Below are positions 12,437 to 24,201 of a DNA stretch of 64,000 bases, one piece after another. The notes beneath the pieces were generated by a model. That model had not been told where the DNA came from, did no database searches, and saw only the letters and a program-made list of their open reading frames with translations. Both the position numbers and the translations under genes were made by a program. The DNA comes from Austropuccinia psidii. Lineage: Eukaryota; Basidiomycota; Pucciniomycetes; Pucciniales; Sphaerophragmiaceae. How positions within the stretch are numbered: position 1 is the stretch's first letter; each line of letters starts with the position of its first letter. Where the stretch lies: the NCBI GenBank assembly GCA_023105745.1, contig JALGQZ010000008.1, positions 50,520,618 to 50,584,617 of the forward strand, written 5' to 3'.

Positions 12437-14362
12437 TGTGAGCCTTGAGGTATATTTTACATACCCAAATAGGCCACAATTATCTTAAAAAGAAATTTTG
12501 AATTATGCAAAACTCATAAGTCATGCATATATCCAAAATTCATCATTTTCAATTTCAGAAAAGATGAATAACTTTTTATTGAGTAAGTAAATCCATGGAT
12601 TTAAGACCAGATTTGGATTCTACACAAAAATTCACCTAGGGTAGCTCCATAGAGTGAATAAGCTCAATTTAAGTATTTGAGGTGGTAAAATAGAAAATAC
12701 TTCAATACCACATCATTAATACCACATAAAAGATCCGTGAAAATTTTTGTTTTTCTTGATTTTTAGCCAAAATAATGGGAAAGTGAGAAATCCCATGTTA
12801 CATATACACTAAGAATAGTGTTATGCATGTTTTGAGCACTTAATATCATGGTATTCTTACATGGACTTTTGGTACACCCATAGTGGATGTCTCACTTTAA
12901 GCTTAAATTACTATTTTGACGTAAAAATTAGGCAAGGGGGACAAAAGACATCAAAGAGAGCCAGGGTACCCAACTTCTGAGGCCTCAGAGGCGTGGATAG
13001 CTCCAGAGCATGGATCCATGGCTCATCTTGGCCCAATTGGTAAACTAAAACTCTTTGGGAACTTGGTTACCAAGTTACACCTACTGTAATCATAAGAAAA
13101 ATAGCAAATAACCTGCTATTTTGACGTGCCAAGGAGGTAATAAGCTACTTAGGCTCCTGTAACCACGTCAATTCTTGATGAATTTCCATGACTAGACCCT
13201 AAAAGAGTAATTAAACCCTTTTGGGATCCATGTTCATTGATTTACCTCATAGCAACCAGCAAAATACTGCTATTTGCAATTCTACATAGAAATGAGGTAA
13301 AAACTTCAAAAATTCATTAAAAATACAATTCTTAATGAATCTTCCTGAAAATTTCAGGACCAATGAAGAACTGTATTATCTATGGTACAACCAAAAATAA
13401 TTATGGTTTTACTAGTAAAACTAAAAGTTTTACTTACAGTCCATTTTTGACCATTCTACGTGAAACACTGAATCTTCAAAAATTCACAGTAATTACAACC
13501 TGTGATGAAATTGGCAATAACATTGATAACTTTGAGAAATCAATGATTATTTTAGAATAAAAGAAGATTTACAGATGTTACTCCTTTTATTCTTAACCAT
13601 ATTGGGGTTGGTAGTCACGTAAAAGCATCAATTAAGTAATTATGATAATCTTACGTGACAACAGATGATGCAATCATTAATCCAAAAAGGATTATTGTTT
13701 TCTCACTCACTGGTTTTTCAGTTTGCTCCATGGCACGCCTCTGTGAGCTGTTGTTGACTTAAAAGAAGCCTATTCTTGCTGTTTTTTCCGTATCATCATC
13801 ATCATCTTATAAATTTATTAAATCATTATTACCAACAAGTAAGTATTAGTTCAACTCTTCTTAAGTGTTTTAAATCTTTCAGAATCAATCAGAAAGACGT
13901 GAAATCATAGAATCCAACTATATATAGTTGTAATACTGTTATAAATCATCTTGATCCCTTAAATCCACAATTCTACGTCAAATTTCTCTACTTTTATCTA
14001 TCAATAAGTTCTTTGGAGTGTTAGTGAGTCATTTATCTTTAATTCTTAAAGTTTTTCTCTAGTAATAGTTTTCTTCAAGAATTATCTTTATAATTATTCT
14101 TGTAAAAGATAATTATATATTAAAATAATTTTATTATTTTAATAAAAGAAGTTTTTATTATTAAATTCTTCTTGTAATTGATTCTTGTAGACAATTACTA
14201 CTCACTGTTATAATCACTAGTAGTGTATAACACGTGAAAGAAATAATTTTATAATTATTTAATTGTGGTTATAATAATTTTTATTATTATATTTCATAAG
14301 AGCAGACATAGTACTGTTGATTAATAGTAATATTATCATCAGTTTCATAGTCACATCTTACA
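12437..14362 (+). repeat. 3' LTR of element 1 (family A)
   Basis: Same length as the 5' LTR (1,926 bp) with few substitutions. Ends CTTACA and is followed by the TTCAA duplication. Confidence 0.95.
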
Positions 14363-14940
14363 TTCAAGGCCATCAATGTCCAGGGTGATGGAAACTGTGG
14401 CTACAGAACAGTATCCCACTTCATTTACTAGACTCAAGATCAATGGGCCGATGTCAGAGGTGACTTGGCTGAAATAATTCACCAAAATCAAGACCTTTAT
14501 GAAGCCATGAACACCTTAATTCCCTCAGTATACTCTTATTTGGAAATAATTGAATGGTATGAAGATGTTGGCCAGGCTCCAAAAAGCAAGTGGATGTCCA
14601 TGCCTGACATGAGGGATCCAATTGCAAATAAGTATAAAAGACCAGTTTTCTTTTATTCCACAGCCCAATCTTTTTCTTTTTTCCCTTATTTCTGTCCTCC
14701 AAATGATAATCCTCCATTTTCATCTGCTTCTTGAATAGTTGTGCTCATTTTGTTCCTTTGGACATCATCATTTCTAAAATGTATCCAGTCCCCCCCATTA
14801 CTTTGAAATGGGAGATTCATTCCCAAACACAAGCCCTGGGGTGGGCTGATAAATTTAAGAAATACAGAATGTTGTATTTTTCCAATCTTCCTCCCCCCTC
14901 TCAGAAAAAACCCACTATTTTCGAGGTTCATTCTGATTGA
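14363..14940 (+). pseudogene. OTU-like cysteine protease domain of the MULE-OTU element
   Basis: Directly after the TTCAA duplication the frame that stopped at 4065 resumes and reads INVQGDGNCGYRTVSHF, the OTU-family DGNC catalytic cysteine motif (about 14387-14401). Further on are WADVRGDL and a YxxMPDM block, then, one frame over, AHFVPLD near 14738, which fits the OTU catalytic histidine. The frame is broken by TAG at 14429-14431 and by a frameshift near 14730. MULE transposases with a C-terminal OTU domain are known in fungi and plants. The last residues PTIFEVHSD end at a TGA near 14938. Element 2 inserted about 75 bases further on. Confidence 0.75.
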
Positions 14941-15010
14941 ATGATTTTGGTATATACAATTTATGCCAATTATCCCCCTCCTCAGTCATATTCATTGCTT
15001 AAATCCCACC

Positions 15011-15015
15011 TCAGC
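15011..15015 (+). repeat. Target-site duplication of element 2, left copy (TCAGC)
   Basis: TCAGC precedes the LTR at 15016; TCAGT follows the distal LTR at 45926-45930. Four of five bases match, consistent with one later substitution. Confidence 0.7.
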
Positions 15016-16979
15016 TGTGAAACTTTGAGATATGACCACATACCCAAAAAGGTCACAAGAAATATTCAATATAATTATACATTAAAAATAAGTACCTTAA
15101 AACTACAAAAATACCATAAATTGGTATAAAACTTGGTTTAACTTGAAAAACAATGAATAAACATGTAAAATAAACTATACCATTGGTTTCCCCATGGGAA
15201 AATACACATATACCATTTTTATGGCATATCTGTAAAGTCAATATTTAATAAGTTATAAGTAATAATACCTTATAAAAAACACAAATCCTTCTTTATTCCA
15301 AAGTCCAATGAAACAACATGTAAAATAAATGGTACCATTGGATTCTCCATAAATTTCCACACATAAAACAATTAAGAAGCTAAGCTTCAAAAGCAATACT
15401 TAAGGAATTAACCTGAATATATGCACTTTTTTGGTCAATGCATATATTCAAGGATTTTAGCTAATATCTCTTGAATTATGCATGATAGAGTGATGAACCA
15501 AAAATAAAGTCATCACCTAATTACTGTAGGAATACAGAGATGAAGTTTATTTCACAAGTTATAAACAAGGTTAAAATCTGTAAGGAATTATTGATTAAAA
15601 TCAACAGAGCTGTTGACCACTTTGTTGTGAAAGTGGTCCAAACGTAAAAAGAAGTAGACAGTTGGATTCTACTAGTTCATTTGTGAAGAATTATGTATTT
15701 ATTATTATAATATTCAAGGTATAAACCCTTGAAATCATAGTTTGAAGTTTAAAATATTAAATTTCGACAGAAAAGATGAGTTACAAGAAAAATCATCAAA
15801 AATAGAGTTTTGATGATGTAATGAAATTCTCTTGGCAGCATGAAAGGGTTATTCCAAGCTACTAGAATTCACTCTCTGAATTGCTTTAGCGTGTAAATCT
15901 CAAAAGGTATTAAGGATCAAAGTTTGAGCTTAATTTGATCATTTATGATCACTCACTGTAACCTTAAATTAAGTTTAACAGTCATATGAGTGATACAGTT
16001 GGTGAATACTATTAGTTTATGATTAAAACTAATAAAATACACAAATTTTGGGTTCTGCGAAGCCTTTGACGTCATCAAACTTAGAGCTATAGTGATAACT
16101 CTAGATAATGGCGTAATAATGATGTAGTCATCACCAAACCTTAAAATATTGATCAATTCCAGTGGATATGACCATTACACGTCTACTAGAAGCCTGTTGG
16201 ACTCTAGGAGGGAGGTATTTACTATAAATAGAGCTCTTTTTACTCTGTTTTCTGCTCAGACGCATCAAAAACATTAAATCAATACAATTAAAAAGGTAAC
16301 ATCTTTATTCTTTATATAGAAAGCTTTTATATTATCAAAGACCAAAGATCAGCTTATCATAATCATCAATTTTAATGTTATTAAATCATTTATTTAATTG
16401 CTTTTGTTAAAAATATCTCTAAAATCTCATTTCCCGTAAAAATCAAGAGTATTTGTAATTTTCTATATTTTTTATTGTAAATACAATTTGGATAAGTTGT
16501 ATTTACATTATTTGGCGTAAAATATCTCAAAATTATTATATTAAGTATCAAAAGTAGGTTATTTTCTCTTATTATAATAATTTTCTCTTTATTATTCTTT
16601 TAATAATTCTTCAATTAATATAAATAGTATTTGTATTAATTTATAACTTTAATATTGGTAATATTATTGTTATTAATTGTTTTTTATTACTAAAAAGAAA
16701 CTTTTTACGCCTTTATTATTTTTTTGTAACAATAATAAAGTTCCATTAAATATATTAATTATTTTATATTAATATATTTATTTTATTATATTATATTTTA
16801 TCATATAAATTATGTTATCATATTTTATTGATAATATAATTATTTTTACGCCATAATTATAATAATTCTCAATTATTATAATTATTTTTATCTTATTTAT
16901 TTCATTTATAAGGACATTCATAGTACAATAAGTAAAATATTACTAATTTTTACTTATTGTTTCATAGTCAAACCTTACA
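15016..16979 (+). repeat. 5' LTR of element 2 (family B)
   Basis: Starts TGTGAAACTTTGAG, ends CCTTACA, 1,964 bp. U3 probably extends to the promoter near 16223. Related LTRs lie at 44040-45925, 58511-60521 (minus), 62019-64000 and, as a fragment, 46595-46754. Confidence 0.9.
16223..16231 (+). promoter_or_regulatory. TATA box of the family-B LTR
   Basis: TATAAATAG followed by a pyrimidine-rich stretch is conserved in the 3' LTR (about 45270) and in the LTR at the window end (about 63245). It is the best candidate for the U3 core promoter. Confidence 0.65.
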
Positions 16980-16994
16980 TTTGGGGGCCTGGCC
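16980..16994 (+). promoter_or_regulatory. Primer-binding site of element 2
   Basis: TTTGGGGGCCTGGCC, identical to element 1 although the leader sequences after it differ. Confidence 0.75.
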
Positions 16995-17495
16995 ATGAGA
17001 TTTACTCTAAAAGACCTTTAAAAAGATTCTAATTGGGCTTATCCAATAATAATTTTTTTTTATAATCATAAAATTATATAATAAATTTATATTTATTGAT
17101 TTTAAAAGCTATTTAGGCATTTGGAAAGCAATTGTACTGTCTTACACGTGGCTTTTCACATCCTTAGACTTGCAAAAACTTTCTTTGAGTGACTCTAGTG
17201 ATTAAAAAAGATATTTTATAAATTAAAAATAATTTTATATTATAAATTAATTTTATAAAAAGAATCATATTCATTTTTATTTTATTCTTTAAAAATAAAA
17301 AACATAAAGAATAATAAAAATATTAAAAACCAATAAAAAAGTTATTTTATCCATTTTAATTTCATTTCTTTAATTATTTTCATTTTTTTCTATAAAAAAA
17401 AAAGATATAATAGCAATTTTTACATGGAAAATTGCCATATCTTACCAAAAATAACACTTTTGTATAAAAGACTTATATTTATTTGTCTTTTTTAG
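16995..17495 (+). other. Non-coding leader of element 2
   Basis: Very AT-rich leader ending in a TTTTTTAG splice acceptor at 17495, so the transcript is probably spliced from an upstream donor that I could not pin down. Shares the TACACGTGGC stretch with element 1. Confidence 0.45.
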
Positions 17496-18415
17496 TGTTT
17501 GAAGACAACCCAACAGAGGGCAACCAAACCACTGTTGAAAGATTGGTAAAAGAAACTTTTCAAAGTTCTCCAACACCAATAATTACCAAAAGAAAGAAAG
17601 CCAAGAAATTGGACTTTCCAGGACCCACCATTCAGGACTCTGAAGGTGAGTACCTCATTTACAAATTGCCATAAGAAAATCCCTGGTCTGAAATCCTCTT
17701 ATTTCTTATTTTTCTTATGATATGACTACCAAAAGAGGCTCCCAATACTCCATCCAATCAGATGGAGCTGTACTCAGAGGTAGAATTGATTCCTCAAAAG
17801 GGAGAAGGAAGGGCAATATCCCCAGTGGAACAGAATCCACACAAGGAAGTGCCTTATCCCAAAGTCAAGTCCCAGAAATGCCCATGATATCTGAACCTGA
17901 ATTGGAATTAAGTATGAGTAACTCAAACAGGTACAAATCACATTCAGAGGGCTCAAATAGACATTTACATGAGCCAATACAAACATTACTACACAGTGTA
18001 CAAAGACAAAGATTGGGAAATGTTGCCTCAAATACACCAAGGAGTGATGAACTCCTGGCACATCCTGAAAAGGGTCCTCAAAGAGGAGAAAATAGTGAGA
18101 TACTCCAATGGATGGAATCCACTATCATCCAAACCTCAAATCAAAAAGATCAAGGAGTATCATGCAAAAAAGAAGGAGGCAACCAAGGAAGAAGCCCCAG
18201 TAGCTTCTACCAGCAAGCCCCAAGTCAACCCACTTCCCCAAGAAGGGAAGAAGAACAAGAAAAAGAATTGGAGAAAACCATATTCCCCAAGCTACAGGAT
18301 TCCCAAAATCCAAAAAGATGCCATGGACAATGATTTCAACATGGCCAGAACTTTGATGGAATTCAAAGACAAAGAGGAACAAAGAATGAGACAACCCTAT
18401 TTCCCAAAGAAATAA
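17496..18415 (+). pseudogene. gag-like first cistron of element 2 (spliced)
   Basis: The exon after the acceptor at 17495 reads FEDNPTEGNQTTVERL and ends near a GTGAGT donor at about 17646. After a candidate intron the NQMELYSEVEL block corresponds to NQMDVDKEEA of element 1. The last block (about 17942-18415) holds IDIYMSQYKHYY, a basic KKNKKKNWRKPY stretch and MARTLMEF near the stop at 18413. The middle block meets a stop, so the cistron is not fully intact by my reading. It is followed in the -1 frame by the capsid-pol frame. Confidence 0.55.
18400..18406 (+). promoter_or_regulatory. Probable -1 ribosomal frameshift site
   Basis: TTTCCCA fits the X XXY YYZ heptamer exactly in the gag frame (T TTC CCA), nine bases before the gag stop TAA at 18413. 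A -1 slip enters the capsid-pol frame, which is open from here. The pol frame is also -1 relative to gag in element 1, where the heptamer has decayed to TTTTCGA. Confidence 0.6.
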
Positions 18416-21400
18416 CCTTGTCTCCTGATGTTGTAAATATTTTAACAGAGCTTAAAAATAGTATTTTACCTCTTAAAAACATTAAAAATAGTTTATTATC
18501 TTTCCAAGAAATAAACAATAGCTTATCATCTTTAACAAAACTTGTTGCACAAAATAAGAAAGAAGTTGATAACATAAAATTTATAATTGAAAATAATAAA
18601 CCAAAAGTATTAATTGACAATACTCAGAAATTAATACAAGGACAACAAGAGTTGTACAAATACATAAGTGATATCAAAGAAAGAACTTTGACAATCAATT
18701 ATGATGTGAGTATTGACAATATTACAGAAAAATTAAACAAATTAAGTATTTCTGTAGAAAAATTTGAAGAAAAGACTTCATCACACCAAAAATTACTTTT
18801 GGACCACGTGGAAAAGAGTGATTAAGCAAGAATGCATCTGAAAGATGACATTCAAAGTGAAATAAGGCTTATTACTGAAAAAATGGATAGAATTAATGAG
18901 GCTCACTTAAATATGCGAAAGATATCAACACCATTTTCTCACATAAGAAGCCCTGTTAAGCCAAAAGAGGAATTAACAAATCCATTCATAACAGACTTGA
19001 GTCACCAAGAAAATAACCAAGTCTTAATGAAGGAAGCACCTCAATTGAAAGAATGGCCAACATTCACAGGAGAAGGTGAATATGACCACATGTCATTTAT
19101 CAAAACAATTGACATGCTACAAGAAGATTATGCTATACCAGATTAATTAATCACTGCAAGATTATATTCATTGTTTGAGAAATCTGCAAAAAGATGGTAT
19201 TATGGCATAAGGAAAACAAATGGCAAAAATACCTGGTCTTGGTGGAAACAAGAAATAATCACCAAGTGGGCTAATGATGCCTGGAGGTATAAAATAGAAA
19301 ATGCATTTGAAAATTCTTTCTTTGACCCAGACAAAGACAAACCTTTAACTTGGTTCTTGAAACAAGTTGAAAGACTTAATGCATTGTACCCAGAAATGTC
19401 ACAAAAAATGGTGCATATGAAAATACTCAAGAAATGTGGAGGAGAGCTAGAACATGGCCTAAGAAGCAGGTGTATAGAACCATGTTCCACAGAAGAGCAT
19501 ATTATATCACTAGAATACATAGTGACAAGAACAAAAATTGGCAGGACTCGGAAGAAATTGGAAATTAAAAGCCCAAATAAATCATTTATCAAAAAAGATA
19601 AATCAAAAGAATCCTTCAAGCCCAATACATCCAGCAATAATGAGCAAAGAAAATGCCATAAATGTGGAGGTATTGGACACTTAGCCAATAATTGCCTTAA
19701 AAAAGCAAAGATTAATGAAATTGTGGAAACAGAAAACCACAATGACAAAGAAGAGGAATCTGACTCTGAAAAAGAGTCAGAAGAGTCAGAAATTTCTGAA
19801 AGTGATGAAATCAATATAATTAATGCACAAATTAATAATATTGATATAATTTATGAATTACTGGATGTTAACTCAAACTTACCACAAGTTGGGACATCTG
19901 ACACAAACCTGACAAACATACAAGATGCCAAAATGTATAGAGCCAGACCTGCAAGAGGAATGGGATATACAGCTGGAAAATCAAGTATAAGTATTGTTAT
20001 GGTTGATAACCAAGAAGGAAAAGTTAACTTAGATACAGGAGCATATTGCACCTGTGTTGGAAAAAGTTATTTAAAAACCATTGTCCCAGACTGGCAAGAA
20101 AAACTTATGCCAATACAAGGTGTCAAATTTAGTAGTGCAAGTGAGAGCATGAAGCCCCTTGGAATAATTGATTTAACACTAATTTTTCCTCATCCCTCAC
20201 AATGTGTCAGAATCAAAGTAGAGTTTGTAGTAATGGAAAACTGTACTAGTAATCACTTCATACTTGGGACTGACTACTTATCAATTTATGGTATAGATAT
20301 CTCTAACCAAAAGGATAGATATTTCACCATAGGAGACAACAAAAGACAAAAGTTTGGCTTCTTAAATAACAAAAAACAAATCACAGTTATTAAGAATGAA
20401 GAAAAGATTCCATAAAAGGAACTTTTTATATCTGAATAACTTAAAGAGGCAGAATTCAATCAAGAATTAACAGAAAAAATTAAAGAAAAATTAATTAACC
20501 TCTTATTTAAGTACAAAAATGCCTTTGCAACTGACAAAGAGCCACTAGGTGCCATAATTGGACATGAAGTGGATATAATTCTTAATGTGGAAAACCCTTA
20601 CCCACCTTCACTAAGGAGACCTGCTTACCCAGCTAGTCCAAGGGCTAGAGAAGCCTTAGAGGTACACATTAAAGAATTAATGGACCTTGGAGTATTAAGA
20701 AAGGTAGGACATAATGAACAGGTATAAGTCACTACACCTGTCATTATAACTTGGCATAATGGAAAATCAAGGATGGTAGGAGACTTCAGAGCCCTGAACA
20801 CCTATACCATTCCAGACAGGTATCCAATACCCAGAATCCATGAGACATTAACCCAATTGTCACAAGCTAAGTTCATCACAGCTATGGATGCTCTTAAGGG
20901 TTTTCACCAAAATGTCTTAACAGACAATGCCAAAAAGCTACTAAGAATAATAGTCCATTGTGGAATTTTTGAATATTTAAGAATGCCATTTGGCATAAAA
21001 AATGCACCTTCCCATTATCAAATAATGATGAATACCATATTTCCTGAAGAATTATCAGAAGGACGGTTAATTATCTATATTGATGATATCATAGTTTGCT
21101 CAGAAACTTGGGAAAATCACCTTACAAGACTAGAAAGGGTACTACAAAAAATAGTCCAAGTGAATATGAAAATTTCCTTGAAGAGGTTTCATTTTTCATA
21201 CAGTGAATTAAAAGCACTAGGACATGTTGTATCTGGACTTAGTCTAGGCATAGACAAGAATAAAGTAGCAGCAGTACAACTTAAGCCAATGCCTCAAACC
21301 GAAAAAGAAATGCAATCATTTCTAGGATTTGCTGGTTACTAATCACAGCATATAAAGGACTTTGCAAAAATTGCTAAATCCTTGTATAAGCTATGTGACC

Positions 21401-23432
21401 AACAAACAGTCTATGGAATGACAGAAGAAAGAGTCAAGGCATATGAAGAATTGAAAAATTCCTTAACAAATGCCCCATTTCTTCTAATGCCAGATTGGAA
21501 AATACCCTTCAAGCTGTACATTGATGCTTGTGGAGAAGGACTGGGTGCTGCACTACACCAGACACAAATTATCAATGATAAACCAGTGGAAGGACCAATT
21601 TGTTTTATCTCAAGACAGATAAAGCCAACAGAATCAAGATATGGAGCAAGCCAAATGGAATGCCTCTGCTTAGTGTGGGCTTTAGAAAAATTACATTAAT
21701 ACTTGGATGTAACAGTATTTGATGTGATTACAGACTGTAATGCTGTAAAATCTCTATTAAATATGAAAACTCCAAATAGACATATGCTGAGATGGCAAAT
21801 TGCTATCCAAGAATATAGAGGAAATATGACTATAGTTCATAAATCTGGAAATATTTATAAAAATGCAGATGGTCTTAGCAGATGGACTGTAGCAAATACC
21901 CCTGACAATCCAGCATGGGTACCACAAGAAGAACACCATATAGAAGGAATATGTGTTACAGACATTGGCACAGAACTCTTTAACCAAGTTAAAGAAAGCT
22001 ATAAGATAGACAAAAATTCCCATATCTTAAGCCAACTTCTAATGAAAGACTGCAAAGACCCATCACTTTCATCAAAACTAGATGAAATATGGAAAAAGGC
22101 ATATGATGAAGGAAGATTCCACCTCCTTGATGGAATCCTTTACCATAGAACAAAACACACATGTGTTATGGCCTTAACAGATAGAACCCTGATAAACACT
22201 ATTTTACATGAGTGTCATGATAGTGTTGCAGCTGGACACCTTTCAGAAGACAGGACACTAGAGAGGGTGAAAACCTGCTCTTGGTGGCCAAATTGGAAGA
22301 AAGATGTTATAGAATACTGCCAAACCTGTGACAGATTTCAAAAAGCCAACAGAGCCACAGCAAAGAAATGTGTAATGATGATCCAAATCCAAGAACCAAA
22401 ATCCCCTTGTGAAATAGTTCATATGGATTGGGTAACAGCATTACCTCCAGGAGGAGACAGAAGCTATAATGCATGCCTAGTATTGGTTGACAGGTATAGC
22501 AAAACTCCCATGTTCCTACCATGTCATGAAGATGACACAGCTATGGACACAGCTATAATGATATGGAATAAATTTATTAGCCATACAGGCTTATTCCAGA
22601 ATATTATAAGTGACAGAGACCCAAAGTTCACTTCAGCATTATGGACAAATCTCCATAACTTGTTTGGGACAAAGTTATCATTCTCAACAGCTTACCATCC
22701 TCAAACTGATGGTTTAGCAGAAAGAATGAGACAGACCTTAGAGGACATGATCAGAAGATTCTGTGCTTATGGGCTAGAATTCAAAGATTCTGATGGTTTT
22801 ACCCATGATTGGTGTACACTAATATCAGCTCTTGAACTGGCATATAAAACATCAATCCATTCCTCTACTGAAAAAACACCAGCAATGCTAGAAAAAGGTT
22901 GGAATCCAAGACTTCCTTATGATACCCTCAAAAAGGACTTAGTGGATATACATCCAACAGTAAGCAGTTTTAAGATAATGCTTGACAAGGCAAGACACCA
23001 TGCAAACAGATGTATGCGAGATTCTTTCAAATATGCAAAAGAAAGATGGGATAAAAGTCATAAGCCACCTGATTTCAAAATAGGAGACTTGGTCCTAGTA
23101 TAAACCCTTAATTTCAATAACATAAAAGGCCCAAAGAAATTAAAAGATTCCTTTGCAGGACCATTTATGATAAAAGCACTTCATTGACCCAATTCTGTGC
23201 AATTGGAACTCACAGGTGAACTAATGAACAAACACCCAACTTTCCTTGTATGTCTGATAAAACCTTACAGCTCAAATGACAAGGAGTTATTTCCACTAAG
23301 AAATAAACCCCCACTTGAAATTACCCCCTTGGAAGAAGGAGAGGAAAAGAAAATAGTAAAAGTCCTTAAAGAAAGAAGGACAAGAAACAAAAAAGAAAGA
23401 GAATACCTTGTAAGGTATAGAAATTCACCTCA
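18403..23432 (+). pseudogene. Capsid-protease-RT-RNase H-integrase polyprotein of element 2
   Basis: Same domains as element 1: coiled Lys/Asn-rich start, capsid (EWPTFTGEGEY near 19050), CCHC knuckle CHKCGGIGHLANNC (about 19654), protease DTGAYC (about 20035), RT with an intact YIDDIIVCS (about 21079), RNase H, and integrase with [18 protein letters not shown] (the last finger cysteine is changed to F), HMDWV, SDRDPKF and TDGLAER. The frame holds nine stops: 18823, 19144, 20413, 20437, 20725, 21340, 21697, 23101 and 23185. No large deletion is visible. Coding breaks at 23433 inside the chromodomain, after LVRYRNSPQ, where the 20-kb transposon inserted; it resumes at 43837. Confidence 0.9.
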
Positions 23433-23435
23433 AGA
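23433..23435 (+). repeat. 3-bp target-site duplication AGA, left copy
   Basis: AGA precedes the terminal repeat and recurs at 43834-43836. Deleting the transposon plus one AGA rejoins the chromodomain codons in frame. A 3-bp duplication is the usual one for EnSpm/CACTA elements. Confidence 0.95.
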
Positions 23436-23481
23436 CACCGGGGCGAATCTCGTGTCAATCGTCGGCGATTGACTTCACGTC
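23436..23481 (+). repeat. Left terminal inverted repeat of the giant transposon
   Basis: Begins CACCGGGGCGAATCTC and ends CACGTC. The reverse complement of 43788-43833 differs only at the 5th and 18th bases. It contains an inner palindromic TCAATCGTCGGCGATTGA. Confidence 0.97.
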
Positions 23482-23552
23482 AAGCAAACGTCAAGCAGGA
23501 TAAAAGTCGAGCTCACGTCAAGCGAAAATCAAGCGAACGTCGAGCACACGTC
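23477..23552 (+). repeat. Subterminal ACGTCAAGC repeats
   Basis: Perfect ACGTCAAGC at 23477, 23488 and 23515, with variants AGTCGAGC at 23505, AATCAAGC at 23527 and ACGTCGAGC at 23537. Such subterminal arrays bind the transposase or TnpA-like proteins in CACTA elements. Confidence 0.75.
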
Positions 23553-24201
23553 ACACTCTGGTCTTACACCAAATCCTGTGACATCCAATAATATTGGTTC
23601 CCCTGTGCCTTCAACTCAGATTCCTCACCGCCTGATCATCCCACAACCGTCCGATGATTGGTAAAAATTACACCAGACCCGCCTGTTTGCACACACACAC
23701 ATCAAAGATGTCCTTCAGCCAGTCTTGATGTAGGCGGGGGGTTTGACTTCACCAGGTCATCCATGAAGTGTGCGTGTGCATGCGTGGGGGCGGGTGCATT
23801 GGCATGTGCGGGTGGGTTTGCGTGTGCATTGGCGTGTGCGGGTGCATGTGCGGGTGCGTGGGCGTGTGCATTGGCGCGTGCCGGTGGGTGTGCGTGTGCG
23901 TGTGCATTGGCGCGTGCGGGTGCACATGCGGGTGTGGGTACGCAAAAGCCGATTCCGCTTCCGACATGATGATGGCGCAGTTAGAAATTTTGGATGCTGT
24001 GAAAGGTGAGTGTGTGGGTCATTTGATCATTGGACTTGGCTTATTCACACTGTACCCAATGTCAAAATAGTAACTTCTTTGTGGCAATGTGAAATAATGG
24101 GCTTTGCTTGTCACAATGGAATGTCTCTGTCACTAAATTTTGAGGCAATTATTTCACTAGCAAAATTGCTAATGAATCTGAGAGATTTGCATTTTAGTAG
24201 A
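23553..24201 (+). repeat. Left subterminal region with a GT/GC-rich tract
   Basis: No gene supported. From about 23765 to 23942 the plus strand is an imperfect array of GTGTGC, GCGGGTGC and GCATTGGC units with alternating purine-pyrimidine character. All frames through it give low-complexity Cys/Ala/Val or His/Thr/Pro strings, which I read as repeat artefacts. The transposase gene ends at 24202. Confidence 0.7.

Larger units (their letters stand above)
4066..14362 (+). mobile_element. Element 1: complete Ty3/gypsy chromovirus-type LTR retrotransposon
   Basis: The 10,297-bp element has two 1,926-bp LTRs, a PBS, a gag-like first cistron, a capsid-protease-RT-RNase H-integrase-chromodomain second frame, a polypurine tract, and a perfect TTCAA target duplication. 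The LTRs begin TGTGAGCC and end CTTACA, have the same length and differ at only a few visible sites, so the insertion is recent. Domain order RT before integrase and the chromodomain-like tail place it among Ty3/gypsy chromoviruses. It is nevertheless coding-defective: stops at 9924 and 10209, a frameshift before the chromodomain, and a changed RT catalytic motif. It interrupts the MULE-OTU pseudogene. Confidence 0.95.

Noticed and set aside
17722..18333. 203-aa Ser/Gln-rich frame in element 2
   Set aside because: Shadow of the gag-like frame; the conserved MARTLMEF frame is different.
18403..23432. Repeat-induced point mutation as the cause of stops
   Set aside because: Stops compared with element 1 include GAA to TAA, TAT to TAA and TCA to TAA changes, not a C-to-T pattern.
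23658..24070. Cys/Ala/Val-rich and His/Thr/Pro-rich frames
   Set aside because: Translations of the GT/GC-rich tract in all frames. No evidence of a gene.
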